Positions 8,052 through 16,825 are shown, counted from the stretch's first letter. The stretch is DNA of 64,000 bases from Streptomyces sp. SDr-06 (GCF_003324565.1 NZ_QOLA01000003.1:62001-126000); one strand, 5' to 3'. Notes: generated by a model from the sequence alone, not told the origin. Numbers and translations: made by a program.

Positions 8052-8222
8052 ATGGCCAAGATTGACGCTTCCGTGGATGAGCCTACGGCCGTCTCCCGTC
8101 TGGCCGATCGGGTGGACGTCTACACGATTGCGGCAGCACTGATTCGAGCAAACGTGCCGCAGGGCGTCGAGCCTGACGACATCCTCAGGCTGACAGAGTG
8201 GCTCGCTGGCGACGACTTCTGA
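8052..8222 (+). CDS. 56-residue phage protein of unknown function
   Basis: ATG 8052 has GAGAGGG nine bases upstream and lies two bases after the preceding stop, so it is preferred to ATG 8031, which would overlap that gene. The product is acidic and contains a helix ADRVDVYTIAAALIRANVPQG followed by PDDILRLTEWLAGDDF, a composition common in small phage adaptor-like proteins. It is followed by the inverted pair of hairpin repeats. The function is unknown. Confidence 0.5.
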   Translation: MAKIDASVDEPTAVSRLADRVDVYTIAAALIRANVPQGVEPDDILRLTEWLAGDDF

Positions 8223-8237
8223 TCGCGGGCAACGGGT

Positions 8238-8299
8238 CATGTACAGGAAACTGCATGTGCCCCTACCTCTCAGGTACCACATGCAGTTTCCTGTAGGTG
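8238..8299. repeat. two GAAA-loop repeats in head-to-head orientation (copies 4 and 5)
   Basis: CATGTACAG-GAAA-CTGCATGTG at 8238-8259 on the plus strand faces an inverted copy at 8278-8299, which reads CACCTACAG-GAAA-CTGCATGTG on the minus strand. The two 22-mers agree at 20 positions and are separated by 18 bases, so the whole block can form one long hairpin or two small ones. It lies between two small-gene operons and may terminate one and control the next. Confidence 0.7.
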
Positions 8300-8372
8300 C
8301 TTGCGCTGAGGCGTAGCCGTGCCCCATAGTGGTCTCGGCGCCGAAGCGCTCAGGTAACCGTCTGGAGGAACC

Positions 8373-8579
8373 ATGCCGAAGATGACGCGGACCGAACTCA
8401 AGCGGAAGGCTCAAGACGCTCTCATGAACGGGATCGCGAATACCCTTGGTTACTACGACCCTAGGGATTGCGGGGTTGAAATGACAGAGGCTGAGCTGGC
8501 CGAGTTCCGCGAGATCATTCAGCGCGAGGCTGATCGTGTGGCTCGTCTGTTCGGATATGAGAGCGCATGGAGCAACTGA
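8373..8579 (+). CDS. 68-residue phage protein of unknown function
   Basis: Begins at ATG 8373 behind CTGGAGGAACC, one of the best ribosome binding sites in the element. The N-terminus is basic and helical (MTRTELKRKAQDALMNG) and the C-terminus has LAEFREIIQREADRVARLFGY, so a two-helix fold is likely. The strong site suggests it leads a short operon with the following GTG-started gene. No family is recognised. Confidence 0.55.
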   Translation: MPKMTRTELKRKAQDALMNGIANTLGYYDPRDCGVEMTEAELAEFREIIQREADRVARLFGYESAWSN

Positions 8580-8580
8580 G

Positions 8581-8811
8581 GTGCGACACGCCGACTCAAT
8601 CCGCAGCGTAGGGGCAGTGGCCATGCGACTGGAAGGTGACTTCCACGTGCTGGAAGCAGAGGTGACAACCGCTGGGGGCATTCAGAAGCTACTGCGCATG
8701 ACAGAGGCTGACGCATCCTGGTTGGCTTCGCAGATCGCAGAGTGCCTAGCTAAGCGACCTGCTGAAGACCGTGCGGAGCGATTCCGTGCAGCCGTACGCG
8801 CCGGTAGATAG
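8581..8811 (+). CDS. 76-residue phage protein of unknown function
   Basis: The frame is open from 8536, but GTG 8581 lies one base after the preceding stop with GGAG eight bases before it, and is the likely start. The product holds a strand-like MRLEGDFHVLEAEVT followed by a helix ADASWLASQIAECLAKRP and a basic end. It closes the small operon and is followed at once by a strong terminator. The function is unknown. Confidence 0.5.
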   Translation: MRHADSIRSVGAVAMRLEGDFHVLEAEVTTAGGIQKLLRMTEADASWLASQIAECLAKRPAEDRAERFRAAVRAGR

Positions 8812-8817
8812 TCATAG

Positions 8818-8843
8818 AGAGGCCCCCAGAAATGGGGGCCTCT
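8818..8843 (+). terminator. intrinsic terminator
   Basis: Ten-base perfect arms AGAGGCCCCC and GGGGGCCTCT around a six-base loop, ending in TTT. It follows the gene ending at 8811. Confidence 0.85.
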
Positions 8844-9031
8844 TTCGCGTAGGTAGCGTGACGTGTCCATGTCAAGTATGGGCATATTCCCTTGCGCTCG
8901 TATGGGTGTTCGAGTAACAATGTGTGCTCGCTCGGAAGCTGGGTGTAGATCATCGCGTCCCGCCTTCACAGGAACTACATACTCCGCCAACCTCTGTTCA
9001 CTTCTAGACCACACGTACGTGAGAGTCATAC

Positions 9032-9059
9032 GATCTGGCCCATCCAACTTGGCCAGATC
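9032..9059. promoter_or_regulatory. perfect 9-bp hairpin before an unknown gene
   Basis: GATCTGGCC at 9032-9040 and GGCCAGATC at 9051-9059 form a hairpin just upstream of the ribosome binding site of the gene at 9077. No T run follows, so an operator or a leader hairpin is more likely than a terminator. The stretch 8844-9031 before it holds no gene I can support. Confidence 0.5.
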
Positions 9060-9076
9060 TGAGGGGGGATTAGGTC

Positions 9077-9568
9077 ATGGTCGCATTTATTGATCTTGCG
9101 CCGGTACCAACTGTCAACGTGCTCTTGGCAGTTCCCGTGTCGTGGGGGGCAGGCGGATGGTCCTGGGGCGAGTTGCCGAGACTCGGAACGGTGCTGGCGC
9201 GAGAGTACGTCTACGACGCAGCCGAGTGCGCATCAGTTGTCAATACCTACGGCACGATGATGAGCCGCATGATTCGGACATGCGAGGCGGATCGGTTCTG
9301 CATCACGGTCCGTGGTCGCGTAACTGGTCTGATTCTGCGGCGTGCTGAGTGGGTGTGGGACGACCATGCCCACACGTATGCAGCCCACGGTGAGCCCCTG
9401 GACGGCTGGAGGGTGGCCGCACGGGCCTACTGGGAGGCCACTGGGCAGCTAATTGGCGCGCAACGGTTTGAACGCTCAGGGCGCCTTCCCATCGTGCGTG
9501 ATGCCGTGAAGCTGGACGCTCGCCGGAACCGCTTGGCATCCTCACTGCTGAACAGAGCTGCCGCCTAG
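9077..9568 (+). CDS. phage or cargo protein of unknown function
   Basis: A 163-residue protein, ATG behind GAGGGGGG. It has a hydrophobic start (VNVLLAVPVSWGAGGWSWGEL), a helix with TYGTMMSRMIRTCEADRFC, then ITVRGRVTGLILRRAEWVWDD and a helical, basic C-terminus. The hydrophobic start is too broken for a clear signal peptide. No family is recognised. It stands alone, with its own upstream hairpin and a bidirectional terminator behind it, so it is probably expressed separately from the replication genes. Confidence 0.65.
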   Translation: MVAFIDLAPVPTVNVLLAVPVSWGAGGWSWGELPRLGTVLAREYVYDAAECASVVNTYGTMMSRMIRTCEADRFCITVRGRVTGLILRRAEWVWDDHAHTYAAHGEPLDGWRVAARAYWEATGQLIGAQRFERSGRLPIVRDAVKLDARRNRLASSLLNRAAA

Positions 9569-9577
9569 ACATGGCGA

Positions 9578-9611
9578 AGCCCCGCCAGCCCTGTGTCAGG
9601 CTGGCGGGGCT
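9578..9611. terminator. bidirectional terminator between convergent genes
   Basis: Thirteen-base perfect arms AGCCCCGCCAGCC and GGCTGGCGGGGCT with an eight-base loop, placed between the plus-strand gene ending at 9568 and the minus-strand DUF397 gene ending at 9619. Confidence 0.85.
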
Positions 9612-9618
9612 CAGGTGG

Positions 9619-9810
9619 CTAGGCCTGCTTGGCGAACTGCACAAGCCCAGCAAAGGCCTGCGGCGCCAGCATGAGGGACGGACCCTCAGGTTGCTTGCTG
9701 TCCCGCACGGGAACAACGCCAGTGCTGGCAAGGTTCAGGGCAGCCTCTACACACTGGCCACCATTGCCGCTGTACGAAGACTTGACCCACTGGGGGCTAT
9801 CAGTTGTCAC
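9619..9810 (-). CDS. DUF397 protein
   Basis: A 63-residue protein with the classic DUF397 pattern WVKSSYSGNGGQCVEAA, then VPVRDSKQPEGPSL and a helical end. Its GTG start overlaps the stop of the XRE regulator (GTGA). DUF397 proteins in Streptomyces are small partners of DUF5753-type XRE regulators, the BldB/WhiJ-like arrangement in which the small protein is thought to modify the activity of the regulator. The pair is typical of chromosomes rather than phages, so here it is probably cargo. Confidence 0.92.
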   Translation of the reverse strand: MTTDSPQWVKSSYSGNGGQCVEAALNLASTGVVPVRDSKQPEGPSLMLAPQAFAGLVQFAKQA

Positions 9811-10637
9811 GGGGTGCCCTTTCGAAGTTCTTGGATCATGGCGACCGAAGCCGCCTGTGACAGCGACTCAGCCTGTAGCTGATGGTAAGCCGTCAAGTGG
9901 GGAAGCACCGAAGGGGATTCGCGCTCCAGGTGGCCACGCTGCGATGACTCGGCGTAGGACATCAGCGTCCGGTCTGGCGCTGTCAGCACGGTTATGGGCA
10001 GGTTGAAGGGGCGCCTGGCTCCCATGCTGAACGGTGCAACCTGGAGGGTCGTGTTGGGCAGCTCAGCGAAGTTGATCAAGCGCTCTAGCTGGGCATCCAT
10101 GACGGACGGTTCGCCCATGGGACGCCGGATGCAGCCCTCATCGAGTACGACGAAGAGCAGGGGCACCGGGAAGCGGTTCAGGGCGGCTTGCCGACGCGCT
10201 ACTAGGGCGACTCGCTCTTGTGCCTGATCAGGCGTAATAGCCTGCCGCCGCACTGCGTCCGCTTCCAGTGTTGTTGCGTACTCCGGCGTCTGAAGTAGAC
10301 CCGGGATCACCCCCACTTCGTACAGGCGGATCTCAGCGGCGCGCGCTTCGTGTGTCAGGTACTCCGAGAAGCCCTCCAACAGCGCTGTGTGTCGGACGGC
10401 ACGCGTTTGCCGTTGGAGCCGATCACCCGTTCCCAGCGCCCTGTCAGCACTTGCGGCGAAGCGAAGAGTTGGAGAGCGGCGCCCAGTTTCTACCGCAGAA
10501 ATGTGCGTGCCTGAGCACCCCATACGCTCGGCTAACTCATCCTGGGTCCATCCCCGTTCGTCGCGCAGCTCCCGTAGTCGCTGGCCAAACCGAGCACGGG
10601 GGGAAGCGGTGGGGTCTAGATCTTTGCGGTTGACCAT
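9807..10637 (-). CDS. XRE-family regulator with DUF5753 domain
   Basis: A 276-residue regulator. The N-terminal helix-turn-helix (RFGQRLRELRDERGWTQDELAERMGCSGTHISAVETGRRSPT) is followed by the DUF5753 ligand or partner-binding domain, with VIPGLLQTPEYA near residue 110 and a FVVLDEGCIRRPMG segment near 160. ATG 10637 is taken as the start; GTG 10643, closer to GGGAG, is an alternative that adds two residues. It is coupled to the DUF397 gene and divergent from the operon at 10740, so it may control that operon and itself from the shared 100-base region. Confidence 0.93.
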   Translation of the reverse strand: MVNRKDLDPTASPRARFGQRLRELRDERGWTQDELAERMGCSGTHISAVETGRRSPTLRFAASADRALGTGDRLQRQTRAVRHTALLEGFSEYLTHEARAAEIRLYEVGVIPGLLQTPEYATTLEADAVRRQAITPDQAQERVALVARRQAALNRFPVPLLFVVLDEGCIRRPMGEPSVMDAQLERLINFAELPNTTLQVAPFSMGARRPFNLPITVLTAPDRTLMSYAESSQRGHLERESPSVLPHLTAYHQLQAESLSQAASVAMIQELRKGTP

Positions 10638-10739
10638 GGCCACTCAACTCCCTAAACAGAAGGCGCAAGTTGAAGACTTTGTGAGTGTAGGGGAACCTCA
10701 AGGTACCTGGTAGTGATTCCGCTACACGGAGGAGTGATC

Positions 10740-10952
10740 ATGCCCCGTGACGATGGCACGCGGTACGCGGTAGACACCGCAACCGGCAAAGTCGGAGTGA
10801 TTCAAGAGCGATACGCGGGGAGCGTGTACCTACGTCCTCCCGGCGGCGGAACTGAATGGGCTGTACCGCCGGAAAGGCTCAGGCACCTGACCCGCGAAGA
10901 GGAGGCACGTGTTCGCGTTCTGGACACCCCGGTTGGTGGTCGGCGCGCGTGA
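10740..10952 (+). CDS. small conserved Streptomyces protein next to XRE modules
   Basis: A 70-residue protein with GGAGG before ATG 10740; the frame is open from 10713 but the later start has the site. The sequence (GTRYAVDTATGKVGVIQERYAG, then VYLRPPGGGTEWAVPPERLRHL) is a compact beta-barrel-like pattern seen beside XRE/DUF397 genes in Streptomyces, where its role is not known. It is divergent from the XRE gene and coupled to the next ORF by GTGA. Confidence 0.65.
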   Translation: MPRDDGTRYAVDTATGKVGVIQERYAGSVYLRPPGGGTEWAVPPERLRHLTREEEARVRVLDTPVGGRRA

Positions 10953-11119
10953 ATCCATCGGTGTACGTACCTAGGCTCGAACCGGTGCCAATGCCTGACT
11001 GTCCAACATGCACTGAGGCGAGCAGGCAGCGAGCCGCCGCCCACATGTCGGGCCGCCCTGCGGACGTGCAAAGAGCAACCGAAGCCATTCGACAGCACTC
11101 CACGGGCCACAAACCCTGA
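10949..11119 (+). CDS. short CxxC protein of unknown function
   Basis: A 56-residue ORF from GTG 10949, overlapping the preceding TGA. It holds one CPTC pair, then a basic helix (RQRAAAHMSGRPADVQRATE). A single zinc-type pair is not enough to assign a fold. Its coupling to a conserved small gene supports its reality. A transcription terminator follows 85 bases later. Confidence 0.55.
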   Translation: MNPSVYVPRLEPVPMPDCPTCTEASRQRAAAHMSGRPADVQRATEAIRQHSTGHKP

Positions 11120-11203
11120 GACCCCGCGCGGCTTTCTGATCGTTTGCCCGCGCGGTATGGCCGCCCATGATCCGGTGTGCATCCGGTAGGCGGTACCAGC
11201 GAC

Positions 11204-11231
11204 GGGCCCTGAGGGGCGTTCCTCAGGGCCC
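11204..11231 (+). terminator. intrinsic terminator
   Basis: Eleven-base perfect arms GGGCCCTGAGG and CCTCAGGGCCC with a six-base loop, after the operon that starts at 10740. Confidence 0.75.
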
Positions 11232-11264
11232 GTTGTACCCCAATCGAGCGGAAGGAGTAGAAGG

Positions 11265-11471
11265 ATGGCTTGCCCGCAGTGCGGAAGCACTAACGTCACT
11301 TCCACTGGTGGCGGAGCGTGGACGTGCATGGTGTGTAGCTACCGCTGGTACCCCGGGTACACGGAGGAACCTCAATGGATGGCGACGCAAGCCTTGATCG
11401 CATTCTTCAGGCGGCAGTACAGGACAGTGGCGACCAACCCCGGCAGTGCCGAACTTGTGGTGCTGCGCTAG
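11265..11471 (+). CDS. zinc-ribbon protein, long overlap with next gene
   Basis: A 68-residue ORF with GGAAGGAG before ATG 11265. The first 30 residues are a clean zinc ribbon: CPQCGSTNV and CMVCSYRWY. The rest (from about residue 37) runs in a different frame from the next gene over 97 bases, an unusually long overlap. The tail may be non-functional, or an original stop may have been lost. The zinc-ribbon part is well supported; the exact end is doubtful. Confidence 0.6.
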   Translation: MACPQCGSTNVTSTGGGAWTCMVCSYRWYPGYTEEPQWMATQALIAFFRRQYRTVATNPGSAELVVLR

Positions 11472-11581
11472 TCATCACTGTCCGCGAAGCTGTGCAAGAG
11501 TCCGGCAAGGGACTCCCAGAGGTACAAGTGCGGGGCCACTGCCCAACAGGTTGCAAAGAACCCCTGTACGGCACCAACTAG
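11375..11581 (+). CDS. small cysteine-pair protein of unknown function
   Basis: A 68-residue ORF with ACGGAGG before ATG 11375. It has CRTCG, a strand-rich middle (ALVITVREAV) and HCPTGC near the end, so two cysteine pairs can form one zinc site. It follows the zinc-ribbon gene in another frame, and both look like small nucleic-acid-binding or scaffold proteins. No family is assigned. Confidence 0.55.
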   Translation: MDGDASLDRILQAAVQDSGDQPRQCRTCGAALVITVREAVQESGKGLPEVQVRGHCPTGCKEPLYGTN

Positions 11582-11744
11582 TCAACCCCGCCCAGTGATC
11601 AACCAGGGCGGAGCTTCCGGTTTGCCGTACAGGGCGAAGTCTGCCCCACTAGTCTCATCTCGATGGGTGAGCACCGGCCACTCGGTTACCCGCCTTCATG
11701 GCCGATGCCCACGTCGTGTTACGGCCTGCCTGCCGTCAGCGGCG

Positions 11745-11778
11745 GTTGCTGATCCAGATTGCAATCTGGATCAGCAAC
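11745..11778. repeat. perfect 34-bp palindrome without loop
   Basis: The left half reads GTTGCTGATCCAGATTG and the right half is its exact reverse complement, centred between 11761 and 11762. There is no loop and no T run. It is followed 22 bases later by an ordinary terminator. It may be a binding site for a large dimeric protein, a recombination site or a cruciform; the function is unknown. Confidence 0.7.
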
Positions 11779-11800
11779 TAGGCGGCCCGAGCAACAAGAC

Positions 11801-11829
11801 GCCCCACCTGACGTCACATCAGGTGGGGC
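11801..11829. terminator. intrinsic terminator
   Basis: Arms GCCCCACCTGA and TCAGGTGGGGC around CGTCACA, followed by TTTT on the plus strand. It also lies behind the minus-strand DUF4429 gene and can serve both directions. Confidence 0.8.
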
Positions 11830-11839
11830 TTTTCGCTGC

Positions 11840-12127
11840 CTACATGCCCAACGCGTGTCGCAGCTTTTCAAACGCGGGCTGCTGCGCCCGAGAAAACACA
11901 ACGGCGTAACGATCAATGCGTGCCATCTGCGCGGGTCTGCGCTGCACGCGCGGCGGGGGAGTGCCAGGCACTATCAGCCGGAGCCAGCCCACGGACAGCG
12001 CCCCCGCCTGGTGCCACTCCACAGCGCTGATCTGCTCGACCGGTACGCGGATCTCACCAGACCGCCGACTGATTGTGATGGCGGCTCCGTCCCACTGCAT
12101 ACGGCCAGTGCGCCCCTGAGCGTCCAT
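11840..12127 (-). CDS. DUF4429-type protein at the element end
   Basis: A 95-residue protein beginning at ATG 12127 behind AAGGGGAGGC. The frame is open to 12220 but those residues run into the attachment site. The sequence GRMQWDGAAITISRRSG, then IRVPVEQISAVEWHQAG and GWLRLIVPGT, is the PH-like DUF4429 pattern of Streptomyces short proteins. Longer relatives carry a SHOCT tail; this one ends in a helix (FSRAQQPAFEKLRHALG). It is the last gene before the chromosomal junction. DUF4429 proteins have no established biochemical function. Confidence 0.75.
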   Translation of the reverse strand: MDAQGRTGRMQWDGAAITISRRSGEIRVPVEQISAVEWHQAGALSVGWLRLIVPGTPPPRVQRRPAQMARIDRYAVVFSRAQQPAFEKLRHALGM

Positions 12128-12207
12128 GTGCGTTGCCTCCCCTTGGATGTTGGGCGGAATCCTACGCCGTGCAGGTGTTCTGATGGGCTTGTGGACAGTC
12201 CATAGGT

Positions 12208-12232
12208 GTTCCCATACCATTCGGCATGGTCA
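12208..12232. other. inferred attachment-site junction (element/chromosome)
   Basis: The chromosomal side begins with TTCGGCATGGTCATGG, coding for F-G-M-V-M-G of an acyl-CoA synthetase. The sequence to its left (GTGTTCCCATACCA) does not continue that gene, which in intact homologues reads Y-H-C-F-G-M. I recall that the attB of Streptomyces phage R4 covers exactly these codons. The crossover should lie within a few bases of 12220. The partner site is left of the window. Confidence 0.65.
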
Positions 12233-13122
12233 TGGGGAATCTGGCCGCCACCTCGCACGGGGCCTGCGTGGTGATCCCGGCGGCGTCCTTCGACCCGGAG
12301 GCGACGCTGCGGGCCGTCGAGCGGGAGCGCTGCACCTCGCTGTACGGCGTGCCGACGATGTTCATCGCCGAACTGAACCTCCCCGGCTTCGCCGCGTACG
12401 ACCTCTCCTCGCTGCGTACCGGAATCATGGCGGGCTCACCGTGCCCGGCGGAGGTGATGAAGCGGGTGGTCGCCGAGATGCACATGGCCGAGGTGTCCAT
12501 CTGCTACGGCATGACCGAGACCTCCCCGGTCTCCACCCAGACCCGCGCGGACGACGACCTGGAGCGGCGCACCGGCACGGTCGGCCGGGTCATGCCGCAC
12601 GTCGAGGTGAAGGTCGTCGACCCGGCCACCGGCGTCACCGTCCCGCGCGGCGAGCCGGGCGAGCTGTGCACCCGCGGCTACAGCGTGATGCTGGGCTACT
12701 GGGACGAGCCGGAGCGGACCGCCGAGACCATCGACGCGGGGCGCTGGATGCACACCGGCGATCTGGCGGTGATGCGCGAGGACGGGTACGTCGAGATCGT
12801 CGGCCGCATCAAGGACATGATCATCCGCGGTGGTGAGAACGTGTACCCGCGGGAGATCGAGGAGTTCCTGTACCGGCATCCCAAGATCACCGACGTGCAG
12901 GTCGTCGGGGTGCCGGACGAGCGGTACGGCGAGGAGATCCTGGCCTGTGTCATCCCGCGCGACCCGGCGGACCCGCCCACCCTGGACGAGATCGCCGCGT
13001 ACTGCCGCGAGCGGCTGGCCCACTACAAGGTCCCGCGCCACCTGCGGGTTCTCGACTCCTTCCCGATGACGGTCAGCGGCAAGGTCCGCAAGGTGGAGCT
13101 GCGGGAGGGCTACGGCGCCTGA
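12220..13122 (+). pseudogene. acyl-CoA synthetase, 3' half only (interrupted by the element)
   Basis: About 300 codons of an AMP-forming acyl-CoA synthetase, roughly the C-terminal 55 percent of a normal 540-residue enzyme. Present are the YGMTETSP stretch, the [37 protein letters not shown] hinge region and the catalytic GKVRK lysine near the end. The N-terminal adenylate-binding core with the P-loop is missing, because the element has inserted at the codons for FGMVMGN. An ATG at 12226 keeps the frame open, but an enzyme without the N-terminal core should not work. In phage-free strains this would be an intact fatty acyl-CoA ligase-like gene. It ends overlapping the convergent Mrr-like gene by 13 bases. 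Confidence 0.9.
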
Positions 13123-13841
13123 GGGCCGGGGGCGGCCCCGGCGCCCCGGGAGACCAGCTCCCGAGCCGCCTGGTTCACCGGCTGGGGCGTGCCCGTCAGA
13201 TCCAGGACGAACAGCGGAACGCGCAGCTGGTCGGCGCGCTCCCTGGCGTCCCGCGTGTACCCGGCGAGCGAGAAGTGGACGCTGCGCGCGGACGCGGTCA
13301 TCCCGTGCAACCACAGGCACTCGACGGCCTTGAGCGACGCCGGCCGCGTCGTCGGGTCCACCTGCGCCACCAGGCCCCGGCCCCGCAGGTCGATGCCGGA
13401 GGCGGCGGGCGGTTCGGCCTGGAGTATGTCGCTGAAGCCGAGCCAGGTCAGATAGAGCCCGGCCGCCGTCACCGCGTCCCGCGCGGTACGGATCGTGAGC
13501 GGCCGGAACGTCCGGCGCTCCCGCGCCCCCGGCGGCCGCGGCGGCGCGCTCGCGGAAGCAGGCGCTGGCGGCGCCGTCACCGGTCGTACGGGCACCTTGA
13601 GGACCGCTCCGCAGGAGCAGCCGAGCTCGGGCTGCGGCCACTGGCTCTGCCTGCCGCAGGCCCGGCACCGGACCGTGACCCAGGTGTCCGTCCAGGTCCG
13701 GTGGGTGATCGGCGAGGGTGCGGCGCCGCGCTGGATGGGCGGCGCGAGCGGGGCCCCGCAGGCGCACGGGTACGCGGGTGGCACGTAGACGTGATCGCGC
13801 CGACAGGTTGGACAGCGCACCGGCACGCCCTCACCGCTCAT
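13110..13841 (-). CDS. zinc-ribbon protein with Mrr-like nuclease fold
   Basis: A 243-residue protein. The N-terminal third has two zinc ribbons (CPTCRRDH with CACGAPL, then CRACGRQ with CSCGAVL), followed by a proline/alanine linker. The C-terminal part, [21 protein letters not shown], then [28 protein letters not shown], matches the pattern of Mrr-type restriction endonuclease folds (D, then QxK, then a sheet with ARExA). The usual lysine of QxK appears as aspartate here, so the nuclease may be inactive or changed. Possible roles are DNA-damage or foreign-DNA sensing. It is transcribed away from gcl. Fold assignment is by eye. Confidence 0.65.
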   Translation of the reverse strand: MSGEGVPVRCPTCRRDHVYVPPAYPCACGAPLAPPIQRGAAPSPITHRTWTDTWVTVRCRACGRQSQWPQPELGCSCGAVLKVPVRPVTAPPAPASASAPPRPPGARERRTFRPLTIRTARDAVTAAGLYLTWLGFSDILQAEPPAASGIDLRGRGLVAQVDPTTRPASLKAVECLWLHGMTASARSVHFSLAGYTRDARERADQLRVPLFVLDLTGTPQPVNQAARELVSRGAGAAPGPQAP

Positions 13842-13988
13842 CCGCCCCCACCTTCATGACGACGCGGCCCGTATCGGGGTCGGGTCCGCGCCGGACGAGG
13901 CCCCCGGCGGCCCGCCCGGGGGGTTCCGCGGTCCATGGTCCATCAACCGCGACCGCGGCGTGGCGCATTCGTACATCCCGGCACTCCC

Positions 13989-14056
13989 TTGACGGGTCGG
14001 CCAAGCCCGTCCTACATTGCTTCCACATAGCAGAATGAAACTTCCGCATTACGGAA
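13989..14056 (+). promoter_or_regulatory. gcl promoter with paired AllR-type operators
   Basis: TTGACG (13989-13994), 18 bases, then TACATT (14013-14018) form a sigma-70-like promoter. Immediately after it lie TTCCACATAGCAGAA (14021-14035) and TTCCGCATTACGGAA (14042-14056), 21 bp apart from start to start. This covers the transcription start, as expected for repression. The same pair in the same order occurs upstream of hyi. Confidence 0.8.
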
Positions 14057-14126
14057 TCAGGTTCGTAGGTGGCGCGGCCAGGTGGCGCGTCGGAGCCGAT
14101 TTCGCCGGCCGAAGCAGGAGCACCCC

Positions 14127-15914
<1,788 letters not shown>

Positions 15915-15930
15915 GCCGCCCCGCGAGCGG

Positions 15931-15970
15931 TCCGGCCCCCGTTCCCCCGCACTGGGGAACGGGGGCCGGA
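15931..15970. terminator. strong bidirectional terminator
   Basis: Seventeen-base perfect arms (15931-15947 and 15954-15970) with a six-base loop, between gcl and the convergent ArsR-SRPBCC gene. Confidence 0.88.
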
Positions 15971-15980
15971 CGCGTGTGGC

Positions 15981-16781
15981 TCACCCGAGCGTGGTCTCCT
16001 CGTGCTCCAACAGCGTCTTGAGCGTGGAGAGGATCATCACCCAGCCGCCGCTGACCCCCTTGAGCATCTCGCTGTCCGGGCTGTCGAAACCGTCGTGCGT
16101 GATGGTGAGCCGCACCCCGAGCGAGGACGGATCGGCGGGCTCGATGTCGAACGCGACCTGGGACTGCTCCGTCCTCGCGGCCTCGAACTCCTGCTCCGTG
16201 TCGAAGAGCTGACGGTGCATCGGAAGAAGCCGGTGCCAGGTGTACGCGAGCTTGCGGCCCGGCACCGCTTCGAGCACCGCCTGTCCGAGATCCTCGTAAG
16301 CCCCCTCCGGGCCCATCTTCCAGAGCACCGGCGAACCCACCTGCCAGTCGGACATGGGCCCCCAGCCGCCGAAGTACCGCTGGGCGAACTCCGCGTCCGT
16401 CAGGGCCTCGTAGACCCGCTCCGGGGTGGCCTGGATGTAGATCACGTAACTGAACTCGGGCTTGTCCATGGTGCGTCGCTCCTTCATGCTCCGCTTGGTC
16501 CGGCCGTGCGCGTCGGGTCCGCCGTGTTCGTACTTGCCGATCCAGCGGTCGGACAGCTCGTGGATCGGCGCCGGATCGAGGTAGTGGAGCTTCTCCCGGC
16601 CCTGCCGCGCCGACGTGACCAGGCCGGCCGCTTCGAGCACCGCGAGATGCTTGCTCACCGCCTGCCGTGACATGGCCAGGCCCTCGCCCAGCTCGCGCAA
16701 CGTCTGCCCGTTCCGCGCCTGAAGCCGGTCGAGCAGGCGCCGCCGACTGGCGTCGGCCAGCGCCCTGAAGACGTCGTCCAC
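15981..16781 (-). CDS. ArsR-type regulator fused to an SRPBCC (AHSA1) domain
   Basis: A 266-residue protein. Residues 1-95 are an ArsR winged helix (VFRALADASRRRLLDRL, then LAMSRQAVSKHLAVLEAAGLV); residues from about 110 are an SRPBCC/AHSA1 ligand-binding barrel (YVIYIQATPERVYEALTDAEF, then WGPMSDWQVGS). These two parts are usually separate adjacent genes; here one uninterrupted frame joins them. GTG 16781 behind GGAGG is chosen; a longer frame reaches 16829. It probably senses a hydrophobic or other small ligand and represses its own promoter, where two palindromes lie upstream. No metal-binding ELCVCDL motif is seen. Confidence 0.85.
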   Translation of the reverse strand: MDDVFRALADASRRRLLDRLQARNGQTLRELGEGLAMSRQAVSKHLAVLEAAGLVTSARQGREKLHYLDPAPIHELSDRWIGKYEHGGPDAHGRTKRSMKERRTMDKPEFSYVIYIQATPERVYEALTDAEFAQRYFGGWGPMSDWQVGSPVLWKMGPEGAYEDLGQAVLEAVPGRKLAYTWHRLLPMHRQLFDTEQEFEAARTEQSQVAFDIEPADPSSLGVRLTITHDGFDSPDSEMLKGVSGGWVMILSTLKTLLEHEETTLG

Positions 16782-16825
16782 ACCCACCTCCGACGCCGTG
16801 CGTACAGGGCTTCCACTCCAGATTT

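Larger units (their letters stand above)
1..12222. mobile_element. right part of an integrated temperate phage or phage-like element
   Basis: Everything left of about 12222 is lower in GC than the chromosome to its right and holds phage-type replication genes: primase/SF3 helicase, family A polymerase, two HNH proteins and a sigma-like protein, interleaved with coupled ORFs of 33-95 residues. The right boundary is set by an acyl-CoA synthetase gene whose 5' half is missing. No integrase, portal, capsid or lysis gene is visible, so the structural genes and integrase must lie left of the window, or the element is a remnant. The last 2.6 kb (XRE, DUF397, zinc ribbons, DUF4429) looks like cargo rather than phage replication. 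The phage origin is an inference from gene content. Confidence 0.85.
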
